A stretch of 64,000 nucleotides of DNA, taken from Nitzschia sp. DOCU1 (Eukaryota; Bacillariophyta; Bacillariophyceae; Bacillariales; Bacillariaceae). The stretch covers positions 992,001 to 1,056,000 of the forward strand of contig OX595999.1 in NCBI GenBank assembly GCA_951394045.1, given 5' to 3'. Positions within the stretch are counted from its first letter, which is position 1. Each line of letters opens with the position of its first letter. Under the pieces are notes generated by a model, which had not been told where the DNA came from, did no database searches, and worked only from the letters and a program-made list of their open reading frames with translations. Shown piece after piece: positions 30,942-41,587 of this stretch. Both the position numbers and the translations under genes were made by a program.

Positions 30942-31577
30942 ATGGCATTGCCTACCTTGCTTGCTTCCGTCCCCATGCTTTGTCGGGTAAATCTGGGGAT
31001 ACTAAATCAAAAGCTTCTTTTAATGGATGTGATGCGAACCACGTTTGGTGCCTCGAAATCTCGCGAATTGTTCCAGCAGGTCTGTCCGATTGTCAAGGCG
31101 TCGGTAGGTCAACATATTCGGCACAGTATGGATCATATCGAATTAGCCGCTCGGACTGCTGCAGCAGCTGCTGCTACGACGGATGCTGCCACTAGCAAAG
31201 AAATTCACTACGACCTTCGAAAGCGAGGAGGCCCTGATGAGTACGATATAGATGCGGCGCAAATTCGAATTCAAAACACAGTCGACACCTTGACACAGCT
31301 TTCAGAATCATTGGAGAATAATAGGACGGATGTCCAACTTCACCATCCAGTCCAGGCTTGTTTTATGCTGTCGGGAGATCCACAGGAGTTTGTGCTGCCT
31401 AGCACGGTGCAACGGGAGCTTGGTTTTTCGGCCCATCATGGGATTCATCACATGGCCATGGTCAAAATTATTGCATTGGAGACGCTTCGTGTTCCTCCTG
31501 AGGCACTCTCACCAGACTTTGGAAAGGCTCCGAGTACTATTGTGCACGAAAAGACTCACACAACGTTGTCATCATAG
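30942..31577 (+). CDS. DinB-like four-helix metal-binding protein
   Basis: 211 residues. GQHIRHSMDHIELA near residue 55 and HHGIHHMAMVKI near 163 carry the histidines of a DinB/YfiT-type metal site. HYDLRKRGG between them and FGKAPSTI at the end match a conserved bacterial DinB-like family often found as a stand-alone protein. DinB-fold proteins are typically thiol-dependent transferases or of unknown role; the substrate cannot be inferred. The first 25 residues are hydrophobic and may be a targeting sequence. The gene may have come from bacteria, judging by the family distribution, but the codon use does not stand out by eye. Confidence 0.7.
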   Translation: MALPTLLASVPMLCRVNLGILNQKLLLMDVMRTTFGASKSRELFQQVCPIVKASVGQHIRHSMDHIELAARTAAAAAATTDAATSKEIHYDLRKRGGPDEYDIDAAQIRIQNTVDTLTQLSESLENNRTDVQLHHPVQACFMLSGDPQEFVLPSTVQRELGFSAHHGIHHMAMVKIIALETLRVPPEALSPDFGKAPSTIVHEKTHTTLSS

Positions 31578-31679
31578 AAACGAAAGGAACGGCACGACGA
31601 GGAGACTAGAGCTGTTAGAATAATTTGTAGTGGGAATGCAAACTAACGGTTGCTTAGTAAGTAGAGGTTGGCTCTATTA

Positions 31680-34600
31680 TTATCCTTTCCGCTCTCGCCG
31701 CTTCAATTCAAAAAGTTCTGCCGTGAATTCCACTCGCTCCTCGGGGGAGGCTTCTCTCCACGGAGAATTTCGATCAGGCCGAATAAAGAATCGACGACCT
31801 TGGAGGTCGTTTCGGATCGCCTTGTAAACAGGAGGGCCCCAGCCCTTGCCAGAAAATTTGTGCATAGCTTTGATAACGGCCTCCGTCAAGGCAATAGTGC
31901 CAGGGTGACTTTTTGATCCATAACAAATGTCCATGTCGCGAGGATGCTTCAGCTTACGTTGCACGAGGTCTCGAATCGAATTGTTACGAGACAGCCGGCG
32001 AAACAGGCCTGGCCGTTCGGCTGTTTTCTCTTCTGAATCGTCCTTGAGAGCCATTTCACCACGAGAATCATTTCCGCTGAATTCCAAACCACCGTTTGAG
32101 TCATTTCCGACAACTTCTATCGACTTGATTGGAATTGGCGAAGTCTCATCCCGAACAACCTTGCTAGGACGACGGATAGGGCCACCCGGAGTGGTTGCTT
32201 TGACATTGTCCCGCGAGACTTTTAGTTTTCCACTGCTGGCGGACCGACGTGGCTTGGCCTTCTCCCGATCCAAGGGCGACGGTGACGACGGAGTATCCGT
32301 GCCGCCATACTTTCCAGCACTACGGGAACGACGAGCGTGACCGCTGCCGTCCATATTTTTCAGGAGGCTCCGTCTCGACAATCTTTCACTGCCTCCAGTG
32401 ACTTCGGCGTCTTTGCCCGGTGCTGACTTGGAAGATGGCTTCTTACCATCTTTCATCATCGTTCGCCTTGACATCAGTCTCGGAGACATTGGATCGGCTG
32501 CGTTAACTTCCTTGCTCGACTTACGCTTTACTGCAAGTGGGGACATTGGATTTCCAGAACTGACTTCCTTTGACGATTTGCGCTTGATGGCTATTGGTGA
32601 CATTGGCGACGCTGTCTCGGTTTGTGATTGCCGCTTGACGTTCTTACGCCCCGACCCGGCACTTTCGCTCCCATCGCCACGTCGGTTTGTTGATTCTTCC
32701 TTGTCTTCAAGACGTCGGTGCGAAGATCCTTCTCTGTTCAATCGACGATGGGCCGATGCTGAGTTGTCCCTACGATGTGAGGATCCCTCTTTCTCGTCTG
32801 TTGGCGATTGTACGGAGCGCCGAGGGGGTGTTCGTTCTCCATTCTCCGTTTGGCGCTTCTCTTTCTTAAGACGTTTCTTCTCGAGATCAAAGTACTTTTC
32901 GATATTCTCGCGACGTTCCACCTGGTTAGCCTCGCGCCAAGCTCGATCACCAACTGAAATAAACATTCTCCGCCCAACCAACCCTTTCTTGACTGCCCTG
33001 TAAATTGGAGGCGACCAGTTCGCCTCGGGATCGTTTTGAAGCACTTGTCGAATAGACTTCACAAGGACTGCGTTTCCGGGGTGTTTTGGTTTGAAGAAGC
33101 ATATATCCATCATGGTGGGACCATGCTTCGCCACGTCGTATCCTATCCGTTCGTCCATTGCGGATGTGTACGTATGAATTGTGACCGCCAGTTCCCACTC
33201 AGACTGCCCTTTTTCCAGGGCCTCTTGCCAACTCTTTTTGCCAGGTTTTGTCCCAGGCTCATTCCAATTATCCATTGGCTGGTTTCCATTTTTATCGTAG
33301 TCCTTCGCTTGTTGAAATTTGTCAAAGATATGACCAATGTGCTCGATCAGCTCCAGCTTGGTAGCCTCCCGCAGAAAACGAGGATTCTCTTTCAATGGGG
33401 CAATCAAGAATCGCTGATTCGGGGAAAACTGCTTCATGACAATTCTGTACACTGGGGGACAGAACTCTAGAAAATCTCCTTTGTCGACGGCCTCTTTGAT
33501 AGCATTTACGAGCTTGAAGGTCTGAGGATGATCCGCCACGCCCAGCAAGACATCTATTCGCCTCGGTTGAATTCCGGTCTGCATCTTTCTCGCTTGCGCC
33601 TCACCAGGGGCCGCTACCGGTTTTGAAAACATTTTCTTTTCTGATTCTTTCAAAAAAGTCTCCAGCGAAAGGTCTGATGGAGGCTTTCCTACTGAGTCGT
33701 CGTCATCCTCGCCACCGATCAAGATATCGGTGGGAACGGTTAGCTCAGGAATCTCCTCCATCGTCCCACGTCGAGATGACGTGGACTTTTCCTTTAAATA
33801 GTCATCATCCTCTGGGGCGTCGTCTTCGTTCAGGGCATGCAATGCTACGATGATCTGCTCGAAATCAGACAACTGGCCACGAATCATGTGATTGTTTTCA
33901 GAAAGATCGGAGCAAAACGCCAACAACCCTTCCACCATGTTGGATCGGAACACAGGTGCCACATTTCGGATAGCTGCCGCACAATGGGCACAGGTAAAAT
34001 CACCGCCGTAATTTTGAGCCAAAATTGCCGCGATGCGTGGCTGAGCGAATTCAGAGGCCACCAGAGCAATAATATTTCCAAAGTCATCAGGGGACAGCGA
34101 GGCAAAAAAGATTGCCCAGTCAAGATCCTTCAGCTTATCCGAAATGAAATCAAAATCGTTGATGCTAGCAGCGAGCTCCTCCCGAAGTATTGTAATGGAC
34201 GGTTTAGCGTTGTCGGGTAAGGGGATCGGAATGTTGAAGCTCTCGTCATTGTCTAATGCCCCAGCGTGCTTCCCTAGCACAATTGAATCTGGATCCGCCT
34301 TGGCAAGTGGAAATCGGATGCGCGCCTTTTCGGAAACATGATCGGACTCCATGGGAAGCCCGGACTCCTTCACAACTGGCCTCTCACTGCCAATTTGGAT
34401 TGGAATTCGAATGGATGGGTACGTGTCCTCGTCCGTTTTTGTGACCAACGAAAATTTGAGGTAATGTGATACTTGCAAAAGCAGACCAGAGTAGCTCTCT
34501 TTTGATGTTTCAGGCACTCGTAAGGTAATAACATTGCTCTTTGATTTGAGATCTTTGAACATACGGCGGGCAATCGTCTCTTCGTCAATTGTTTTGGTTT

Positions 34601-35510
34601 CAACTTCAGAAGAATGAATTCCCACCACTCGAATCCCCGGAAGACGCTTGATGTCGTCGTTTTCAAAAATTTTCGATTCTCCAAAGCCTCCCACGGATTT
34701 TGTATTGTAATAATATTCTTCTTCCAGCGTGACTACGGCACGGTCAATTCGCAGCGTTGACTCATTTCTGCATGCCAGCGAAACTTGCAAGTCTCCTCCT
34801 CTCAGTACGTTTGTATCTTTTACATGGGCACCAAGAAATAATTGTCCTTTTCCCTCCATCCCCAGTGCCTCCGGAATTACTGGCTTTGGCTGCAGCAGAC
34901 ATGGAACCGATTCACCGTCCCTTGCGGAAGAAGTCACGTCAAAGGATCTCTTGTTCGGAAACTTCCCACTTGCCTGTGTCTTCAACTTTAGATTATATTC
35001 GATTCGAAACGATCCTTTCTCATCCTCATATTTCCTAGACGCCGGCAGCGATTTGGGCAACGGAATGCTGAACGGAAACACGTAGGTGTTGGGCTCAATC
35101 ATTTTCCCTCCCTGCTTGTGTAATTCGACATCGGCCCGGAAAAACGAATGTTTATCGTGTCTTTTGTTGAGCGGAGGAAAAATCAAACAACAGTGAGATG
35201 ATCGGCATACTCAGAGTTTTGAAAAGGCAAACAATTGATTCTTACATTGTTTTCCCGTCCTCGAAAGCGCTGGTTTTCTCCTTGCCATTAACTTCAAGGG
35301 TAAGATCACATGGCTTTAACGTTGACTGCACTTGAATGATGACCTTTCCAAGAAGGTTTGTACCTGCGTCAATCGCTGTGAAAAGACGGAACGTGAGTCA
35401 TCTTCCATGTCAGCACTCGGTCACCCCCGGTCCGATTCACCCAACTTACCGTGCTGGCGGTTGTAAACTTCATGGTCCAGGTTTACATTCGCAGTAATCG
35501 CGTTCCCCAT
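31680..35510 (-). CDS. arrestin-domain protein with three DUF6824-like repeats (three exons)
   Basis: Exons 35510-35450, 35375-35246 and 35160-31680 (introns 74 and 85 bp) join in frame to give about 1223 residues beginning MGNAITANVNLDHEVYNRQH. Residues 1-350 are an arrestin-like beta-sandwich pair: FRIEYNLKLK, LACRNESTLRIDRAVVTLEEE and SHYLKFSLVTKT are typical. A helical middle follows. Three related domains of about 85 residues then follow: one starting near DVLLGVADHPQTFKLV, one near DICFFKPKHPGNAVLV and one at the C-terminus near DICYGSKSHPGTIALT. Each has the H-P/G-N...(P)PVYRxxx...RFxI..W(R)EA pattern of DUF6824, a domain expanded in diatoms. The last two are separated by a basic Ser/Arg-rich linker. 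Arrestins act as adaptors in membrane traffic; the DUF6824 role is unknown. Confidence 0.8.
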
Positions 35511-36214
35511 CCTTTTTTAAAGAAGTTACCCTCTTTTACAAGGCTGCCATTTGATCCCTTTCTTGATTCACCTATACTCAGGTAAACTGCACTACGGTAG
35601 CTTTCACTGGCGCTTTTGGGGTTGATACCACCATCAATTGTGCCAGCCGTGTGTGGGCGTTGTTCCCTTTGCGATGACTGGGAGCAATCACAGCAATTCG
35701 CGTCCACCGGCTCATTTAATTACGGTCTTGTTGTGCGTACGATATGAGATTTTGCCCACATACAGCAGAGTACTTGGTACAGTGCCAGGTACAGTATTTA
35801 GCACAGTATTGTACGCCAAAACGACGTATCGCATACACAGCATACTACAATACTGAAATGTCTCTTGGACATTAAGTGTTTGTGGTCATTGAGAGAAACG
35901 AGGCATATGACACAGAATCGCCTGGCATATTCAACTAAATGGCTGGCTGGCATGCGAAGCGACAAATAATCGGAACGAACAAATTACCGGTATGTACGAT
36001 GGTCGAATGGATCATACATTTTGGTATCTTTCTCACTTTCGATTGATCTGCGTAGACGCAGTACGGGTTCTACGAGAAACCAGCGAAAAGATTTGAAAAG
36101 AACCCTCACTTCTTTGACACCGGAAACATCACTTGGACGATCTTCCGATGACGATGATATAGTTTGCGACCGTTGCATTTCATCCATTACATTGAAGCTT
36201 TCTCGTTCGTTACC
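35511..36214. promoter_or_regulatory. divergent intergenic region
   Basis: 704 bp between arrestin and RNase II-domain genes. Short repeats of GGTACAGT/GCACAGTATT type lie at 35770-35850. No gene is supported. Confidence 0.3.
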
Positions 36215-36913
36215 ATGAAGTCCTACATCCTCATCGCAACAGGTTTGTCATTTTGGAATGCTGCCAATGCTTTCCAAGTCGTCATTCGTCAACATCAGTC
36301 GCCCACGTTGGGCGTCAAAACCTCTTTGGAATCCAAAAAAGGCGGCGATGACGTCGAGCTACAAGCGTTTCCGGTCGGAACCTTTATTGAGTTTGAGGAA
36401 AAGAATCGGGAGCACATTGGAAAGATTGCCACACTCGAACACAAGAGCAGCGGTGCTGTCAGATACCATGTCATTGACAACGATGGCAAGCAATATGACA
36501 TTCCAGAAAAGGCGGTACGATTTGCCATCCACCCACCCAATTCTCCTGCTGCATCCGATAAGCTCTTTGCAGAATTCATCGCCGCTCATGACGCTTCACA
36601 AGAATCGATTCAATCCAAGCTAGCCATTTCTCCCGAGATTCTGGAAATCGCGTGGGAAGAGTCCAGTGAAACAGAAGATTTGCTCACGCCTGCGGCTTTG
36701 GTCGACCTGGTACATTCGCATGCAGCTTCTGCCATTGAAAAGTACATGGCATGGAAGCTCCTTCGTACAGAATTGGCTCACATTTTCTTCAAGGAAATCA
36801 AGGACCACGGCCGTGTAGTTTCGTTCAAAGCCAAGGCTCGCAAGGCCGTAGAGGCAGCCAAGGAGGCGTTTTGCACCGCCCATTACAATCAGAACGAGCT
36901 CTGCCTTGTCTAA
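36215..36913 (+). CDS. orphan N-terminal domain of plastid/cyanobacterial RNase II, predicted plastid-targeted
   Basis: 232 residues. MKSYILIATGLSFWNAANAF|QVV is a signal peptide ending in ANAF, close to the diatom ASAF plastid motif. The mature part (VGTFIEFEEK...GKIATLE...YHVIDNDGKQYDIPEKAVRF, then ISPEILEIAWEE...LTPAALVDLV and a helical tail) matches the pattern of the non-catalytic N-terminal region of cyanobacterial and chloroplast RNase II (RNB) enzymes. The RNB catalytic domain does not follow: the frame stops at TAA and the next gene comes in from the other strand about 300 bp later, with no donor site before the stop. It may regulate RNA binding or be a relic; function is inferred from family similarity only. 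Confidence 0.6.
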   Translation: MKSYILIATGLSFWNAANAFQVVIRQHQSPTLGVKTSLESKKGGDDVELQAFPVGTFIEFEEKNREHIGKIATLEHKSSGAVRYHVIDNDGKQYDIPEKAVRFAIHPPNSPAASDKLFAEFIAAHDASQESIQSKLAISPEILEIAWEESSETEDLLTPAALVDLVHSHAASAIEKYMAWKLLRTELAHIFFKEIKDHGRVVSFKAKARKAVEAAKEAFCTAHYNQNELCLV

Positions 36914-37222
36914 CATCTAGCTATTTTATTTACATTGGAACCTAAATAGTGCAAAAGTTGCACAACAAAGGTCTTTACCAGCTACGCCGAACAAGGATAA
37001 AACCCAACGGTCAAACGTTGACCGAATTTTTTGTTGGGTCGTTGAATGAATGCAGAATCTGCTGAATCGTGTGGGGGCAAATCTAAAGCTGGGGCAGATA
37101 CTTGCAGGGAAAGCCATGCCACAGGCCATGTTCTTGACGAATACAATTTGGAGGACTGAACTGAGGGCGAGCCCCCGTCGCCGCTGGCGCATTAACTCCC
37201 TCATCGAATGAATCCCGGTCGT
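36914..37222. other. convergent 3' flanks
   Basis: 309 bp between two convergent stop codons. CCAACGGTCAAACGTTGACC (near 37001) contains a short inverted repeat that could be part of a 3' end signal. Nothing else was seen. Confidence 0.3.
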
Positions 37223-38297
37223 TCATTTGCTAGCGGATATTTTGGGCGGATTGCCAATGTGAAGGTCTATTTGAACACTGGGATTGCTCGTCACAGAATT
37301 CTTGGTAAAAGTGGTGATTTGCAAACTGTGCGACACGTGGATCAAGGTACCATAGTAGGAATCCCGACAGTCAACAGGAACTTGCAAGGTAACCTTGTTG
37401 CGTTTTGATTTCAATTTCTTCAATAAATGGTCCATTGTCTCATCTTGTTTTTGTTGCTTGTCTTGCTTTTCTCGCAAAATGCCAGGGAGCTTCACGTCTT
37501 CCAATACAGCCACCGTGCGAGATTCCTCTAGACAGTGTTTGTCATCCGTCTTCCATTCCACCTTTTCCAGTAATGCCACTTCTACTCGATTGATACTAGC
37601 CGTCGAATCATTTTGACATGCCAAGGAAAGTTTCAGCTTGGCTCCGCGTCCGACTTTTGAATTTAGCACTTTGGCAGCAATCGTAATCGTACCCTTGTTA
37701 GAACCCAAAGAAGTCACTGGGATCGATTCGGGTCCCAACAAACATGGACGTTTCTTCTTGGACAAGGGAACCGATGCGACTGGAAGGATACGTTCTGCCA
37801 CTACTTGTATTTTCTTCTTCTTTGGCGGCAGGATACCCAGCTGAAGTTTGTAGACGATTTTGCAAGATTGTGCGCGTTTTCCCCACTCCATGGACGCCGG
37901 ATGATTGGAAGTAAGATCAAAGAATGCAAATGGAAACACCTTCTTGCCTGGCAAAATGGTATCGTCGGGCTGTAATAGTACGGCGGAATCACTACATAGC
38001 TCATAGTCTGCCATGTACGTTTCTCGTCGGATCACTACAATCGATCGTTCTTGCCCGACAAATCGCAACTGTATCTTGGCAGGAGGAACGGCCTTGCCAA
38101 CTTCCATTATCACTTTGCCGCGGATAGGATTTCCTGCTGCTACCATTGGATTCGCTATTACGAAGAAACCAGAATGAGTGAGAAATTACAGCAACAAAAT
38201 CTGGCACGGCCATCCAATCCTTACATTGTCCCGTCGGATCATCGTCATCGAGAGAAATGGTGAATTTACAATTCGACTTGTAGATGGAATTGCCCAT
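37223..38297 (-). CDS. arrestin-domain protein (two exons)
   Basis: Exons 38297-38225 and 38154-37223 (intron 70 bp) give 334 residues beginning MGNSIYKSNCKFTISL. It has arrestin N and C sheets: RGKVIMEV, FPFAFFDLTSNHPASMEW, LSLACQNDSTASINRVEVALLE, and SHSLQITTFTKN. It lacks the DUF6824 tail of the larger neighbour. The shared MGN- start, similar first intron position and LACxNxSTxxIxR block show that the two are paralogues about 1.7 kb apart. It is probably a cytoplasmic trafficking adaptor, by analogy with alpha-arrestins; no PPxY motif was noticed. Confidence 0.78.
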
Positions 38298-38738
38298 ATC
38301 TATCAATTCGGACTGGATAACAACCGTGTCCTAGAATCGGCTAGCTATGGTTGCGGTAGCCCGTGGTAGGTTTTGCCAAATAAAAGGTGGGTATCGGCAT
38401 CATGGTCGAGGCATCAACAATGAATGAGAAAATGGAAGAAATGACCGAAGACGACTAGAGCGACTACCGGTAGCCTTTCAATTGCGTTGTGATTGCTATG
38501 TAAATAGTGAAACTACATGAGTAAATACTTTCCTACCATTTCGCGCCAAAAATTCTTGGCGTTAGCGTGCAGTACGAATTCCCGTAGAATTCTACGTGAG
38601 CAAGCTCCCCAAACGGCGCAACACGCATTGCCGTCTCGCCTCGACCATGGTCATGGATTGAACGAACGAACAACGGCTCGTTGCGGCTTATCGTAACAAC
38701 AAGGACCCACATCCACGCAACAATACCCTTTCAAAACA
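38298..38738. promoter_or_regulatory. divergent promoter
   Basis: 441 bp between divergent starts. A palindrome-rich stretch ACGAATTCCCGTAGAATTCTACG lies near 38574. No gene is supported. Confidence 0.3.
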
Positions 38739-39350
38739 ATGGCGACAACAGCAACGGCAACAACAAGCCCGAGTCGTTACGACATTTTAATGACGTTAAT
38801 CGAGAAAGGAATGGTTCGATCTCGTCAAAGTTTGAATTCGACCGAATTAGTCAAAGCATCGTACGGGGAAGACGATGCTGCTGCCTTTGGTGGCACTGAA
38901 ATGTTGGCGGGGACCATGGACGATATGCTCGATAAACTACACGAACAAGTTTTGGGACAGGATTTGCCAGCCTATTTGGAGGAGCATCAAATTCAAGCCT
39001 TGCTCGACAAATTTGATAATATTGTCCAAACTCTCGACCGAGAAGAAGCGGCGCAAGCCCAAGCAGAACTGCAAGATCAAGAGTCGGCGATTCGAGCCAA
39101 GGATTCCATCTTGTTACCGGCTGGATTGACGTTGAAGCAAATCATGGAGTATCACAAATATCAACACGCTCTAGCACAAAAGGACAAGTTGACACGAGCC
39201 TTGCAGCAAGTCCAAGAAGAGATTGAGACCTTGGAAACGATCCAAGTGGATTTGAAGGGAGATGTGGAATCCAAGCAACGCGTGTTGCAGCACACGGCCA
39301 GGGAACTCTCGCGTTCGGCCGATATCTGTTCCATGGTGGTATCGTCGTAG
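38739..39350 (+). CDS. coiled-coil protein, possibly kinetochore Nnf1/PMF1-like
   Basis: 203 residues, strongly helical. The order is a short disordered start, then MLDKLHEQVLGQDLPAYLEE and IQALLDKFDNIVQTLDREE, a Pro-containing break (LLPAGLTLKQIMEYHKYQ), and a long C-terminal coiled coil. This resembles the Nnf1/PMF1 layout (helical FxxIL-x-E...LNxLDxL segment, then P..L.P, then coiled coil) of the MIND/Mis12 kinetochore complex. The match is a pattern impression, not a strong motif, so tropomyosin-like or other coiled-coil proteins remain possible. Confidence 0.45.
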   Translation: MATTATATTSPSRYDILMTLIEKGMVRSRQSLNSTELVKASYGEDDAAAFGGTEMLAGTMDDMLDKLHEQVLGQDLPAYLEEHQIQALLDKFDNIVQTLDREEAAQAQAELQDQESAIRAKDSILLPAGLTLKQIMEYHKYQHALAQKDKLTRALQQVQEEIETLETIQVDLKGDVESKQRVLQHTARELSRSADICSMVVSS

Positions 39351-39881
39351 ATTTACTTTAGCAGACAGGCCTTACTGCATGGACAATTCACTGATTTCAA
39401 ACATGACGCAACTACTACCCTAGGTACTCGGTAGTTGAATCCATACTGTTCACTATAGCTAGAGATACAGTATAGTGTAGTCGATAGTGCTTTTACAACT
39501 GTAACTGGATTTGACTCCAGTCCGTGCACTTGTTGCAAGCTCGCGATCGTCCAGCTAGAACGACAGACGTATAGTTCTTGCAGGACTTTGAGTGTGCTGC
39601 AAAGAGATCAATGTAAATTCTCGGAAAGGATCGATCGCGGAAAAGTACGATACGCCATTTTACTATTCCATATCGTGCCGAAAGTGCCATGTCCTTGTCG
39701 ACAATACAAACCCCCACTCTGAATTCTTTGCGCTTGAGAGTTTGTCACATCGTACTACCTGGTACGATATGAATGTCCCCTGCTTAATAATACCACGAAA
39801 GCGTGCACATGACGTGCGTTCGCGTAATATTCTCTCTTTGAAACGCGCTGCCATATTATCTTTGCAGTGCTGGACCAGGCC
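39351..39881. other. intergenic DNA with duplicated segment
   Basis: No gene is supported. The segment near 39379-39440 (GACGCAACTACTACCC...CGGTAGTTGAATCCA) resembles 46198-46262, marking an edge of the segmental duplications that make up the array to the right. Confidence 0.4.
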
Positions 39882-39908
39882 TTTTCAAAATAACTACTTT
39901 CAACAAAG
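39882..39908 (-). repeat. conserved 3' flank of protease genes (copy 1 of 3)
   Basis: TTTTCAAAATAACTACTTTC followed by AACAAAG. The same block recurs at 47983-48009 and 55910-55936, each 50-65 bp beyond the stop of a protease gene and followed by GAGTAyA...ATGATT. It is either a retained 3' UTR/polyadenylation region or simply duplicated flank. Confidence 0.8.
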
Positions 39909-39962
39909 GCGAGTACACGAATGATTTTATTTAACGCGTATACTAGCTATGATTCGACCTCT

Positions 39963-41587
39963 CTAGTCCTGGGGAAACGCATGAAGCAAATGGACTTCAA
40001 TCTGATAGTCTTCGCCCAATGTACGGACGTAGACGGATCCCATCGGATGATCGTCAATCAGCTCCCAAAGCGAGTCGAGAGTTCCTTCTCTAAGCGCCCG
40101 ACGGACCGCAAGCTGCTCGATCTCGGCGACCGCCTCTTTGTATTCTAGCTTCAGATCTTCCGATAAAATTCTCTTGTCATCGTGGCTCAGGGACGAAGTG
40201 CCCTCCTCGCCTAGTACTCGTCGACAGCCCACTGTTCCGTACCAGCTGGCAAGACGCCGATAGTTGAAAGCACCGGGATGCAAATTTGCCGCTTTGTCAT
40301 TGGTATAATCCATGCAGTCTCCTAAGCTTGGATTGTCGAATGTCTCATCCCTGTGGAATACAACGAGAGTAAAGCAGTGAGCCACGGACTTTTTCTCACC
40401 AGCATCAGAAAACACGGCATAACAACAAGAAGGCACTTACGTATGGGGCAATCCAAAGCCGTGTCCAATCTGGGTGAAAGGAAAAAATCAGCACAACGGG
40501 GTTGGTGTTGAGAAATTTGTCGCGCGAAGGCCTTCAAAATGAAAAGTTATCCATCAGATCTCACCTCATGGCACATTGTATACTGCCGGCCTATACTTGT
40601 GTCATCCCGAAGATAGTAATCGTTCATTTTTGCGACAGAGGACACAATCTCGCCGCCCACAAAAAAATACATGTTGATCCCTCTAAAGCCCGATTCCCCA
40701 AAGTCTCTATTGCATACTTTCATGAGACCATCAACTTGCTCCTCGCAAACAGTGTCCACTTGTCCTCTGGTGATCGTCAAAGTGAGGACGTCGGGGTCTC
40801 CATTTTCCCAGTCGCCAATTGCTGCCGCGAAAGCGTCCTGCCAAGTATCGTCCAAGGCGTTCAAGATTTCGAGCTCCAAGCCGTTGCCGTTGTTTGGCCA
40901 GATGGGCCCTTCTGCTCCTCCACCCTCAACGCAGCCGCTACCACCGCCAGTGGGGGCAGGGACAGGGGGAGAATCACGCATGCAAACGTTTGCATTGAAC
41001 CCCCCATCCAACGGGGTACACTTCAACTGACCGTCATTGGAGTACATGGAGCTGCAGCATCCATTGCTGCACGCAGAATTCGAAGCACACAGCTCCCAGT
41101 CACCCAACAAGGAGCCACTACCGGTGGGTGCAGGAGGTGGTGGTGCAGATCCACCAGTGCAAATGTTAGGATTGAATCCCCCATCCAACGGGGTACACTT
41201 CAACTGACCATCGTCAGAGTACGCGGAGCTGCAACATCCATTGCTGCACGCAGAATTCGAAGCACAAAACTCCCAATTACCCAATAGACCACTACTACTA
41301 GTGGGGGCAGGAGCAGGGGCAGATCCGGTAGTGCAAATGGTAGGATCGAACCCCCCATTCAACGGGGTACATTTCAATCGACCATCGTCAGAGTACCTCG
41401 AGCTGCAGCATCCATTGTTGCATTCACTGCTCAGGGCACAAAACTCCCAGTCATCCAGTTTCTGCTGCATCCCACGGAGATGCTGACTGTTGTTAGCACG
41501 ATGATCGTCTTGTTCTTGTTGCCGGTAGGCATGGACACAAGCCCCACCAGAGTAGGCCAGGACGAGAGCAGCAAAGCGAAGGTTCAT
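39963..41587 (-). CDS. secreted modular metzincin A: three six-cysteine modules plus zinc protease (three exons)
   Basis: Exons 41587-40565, 40469-40441 (29 nt) and 40350-39963 give 479 residues. The signal peptide is MNLRFAALVLAYSGGACVHA; a linker with QHLRGMQQKL follows. Three modules with spacing C-x5-C-x3-CC-x11-C-x11-C (WEFCALSSECNNGCCSS type) are separated by Pro/Ser linkers. The protease domain begins near CVEGGGAEGPIWP. Splicing reads CHE|IGHGFGLPHT|DE, giving HExxHxxGxxH, the metzincin zinc signature, and GDCMDYTN downstream fits a Met-turn. The C-terminal 90 residues are helical and charged. The product should be an extracellular zinc endopeptidase with binding modules; substrate unknown. 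The closest relatives are B and C in this window. Confidence 0.85.

Noticed and set aside
31927..33003. Plus-strand open frames opposite the arrestin/DUF6824 gene
   Set aside because: Ser/Arg/Leu-rich shadows of the basic linker; no protein features.
39480..39550. tRNA-like GGATTTGACTCCAGTCC segment
   Set aside because: The T-arm-like stretch lacks a matching acceptor stem, D-arm and anticodon arm.
40960..41470. Reading the six-cysteine modules as secreted toxins
   Set aside because: The spacing recalls cystine knots, but they are repeated linked modules in front of a protease, like adhesive or carbohydrate-binding cassettes; nothing supports toxicity.
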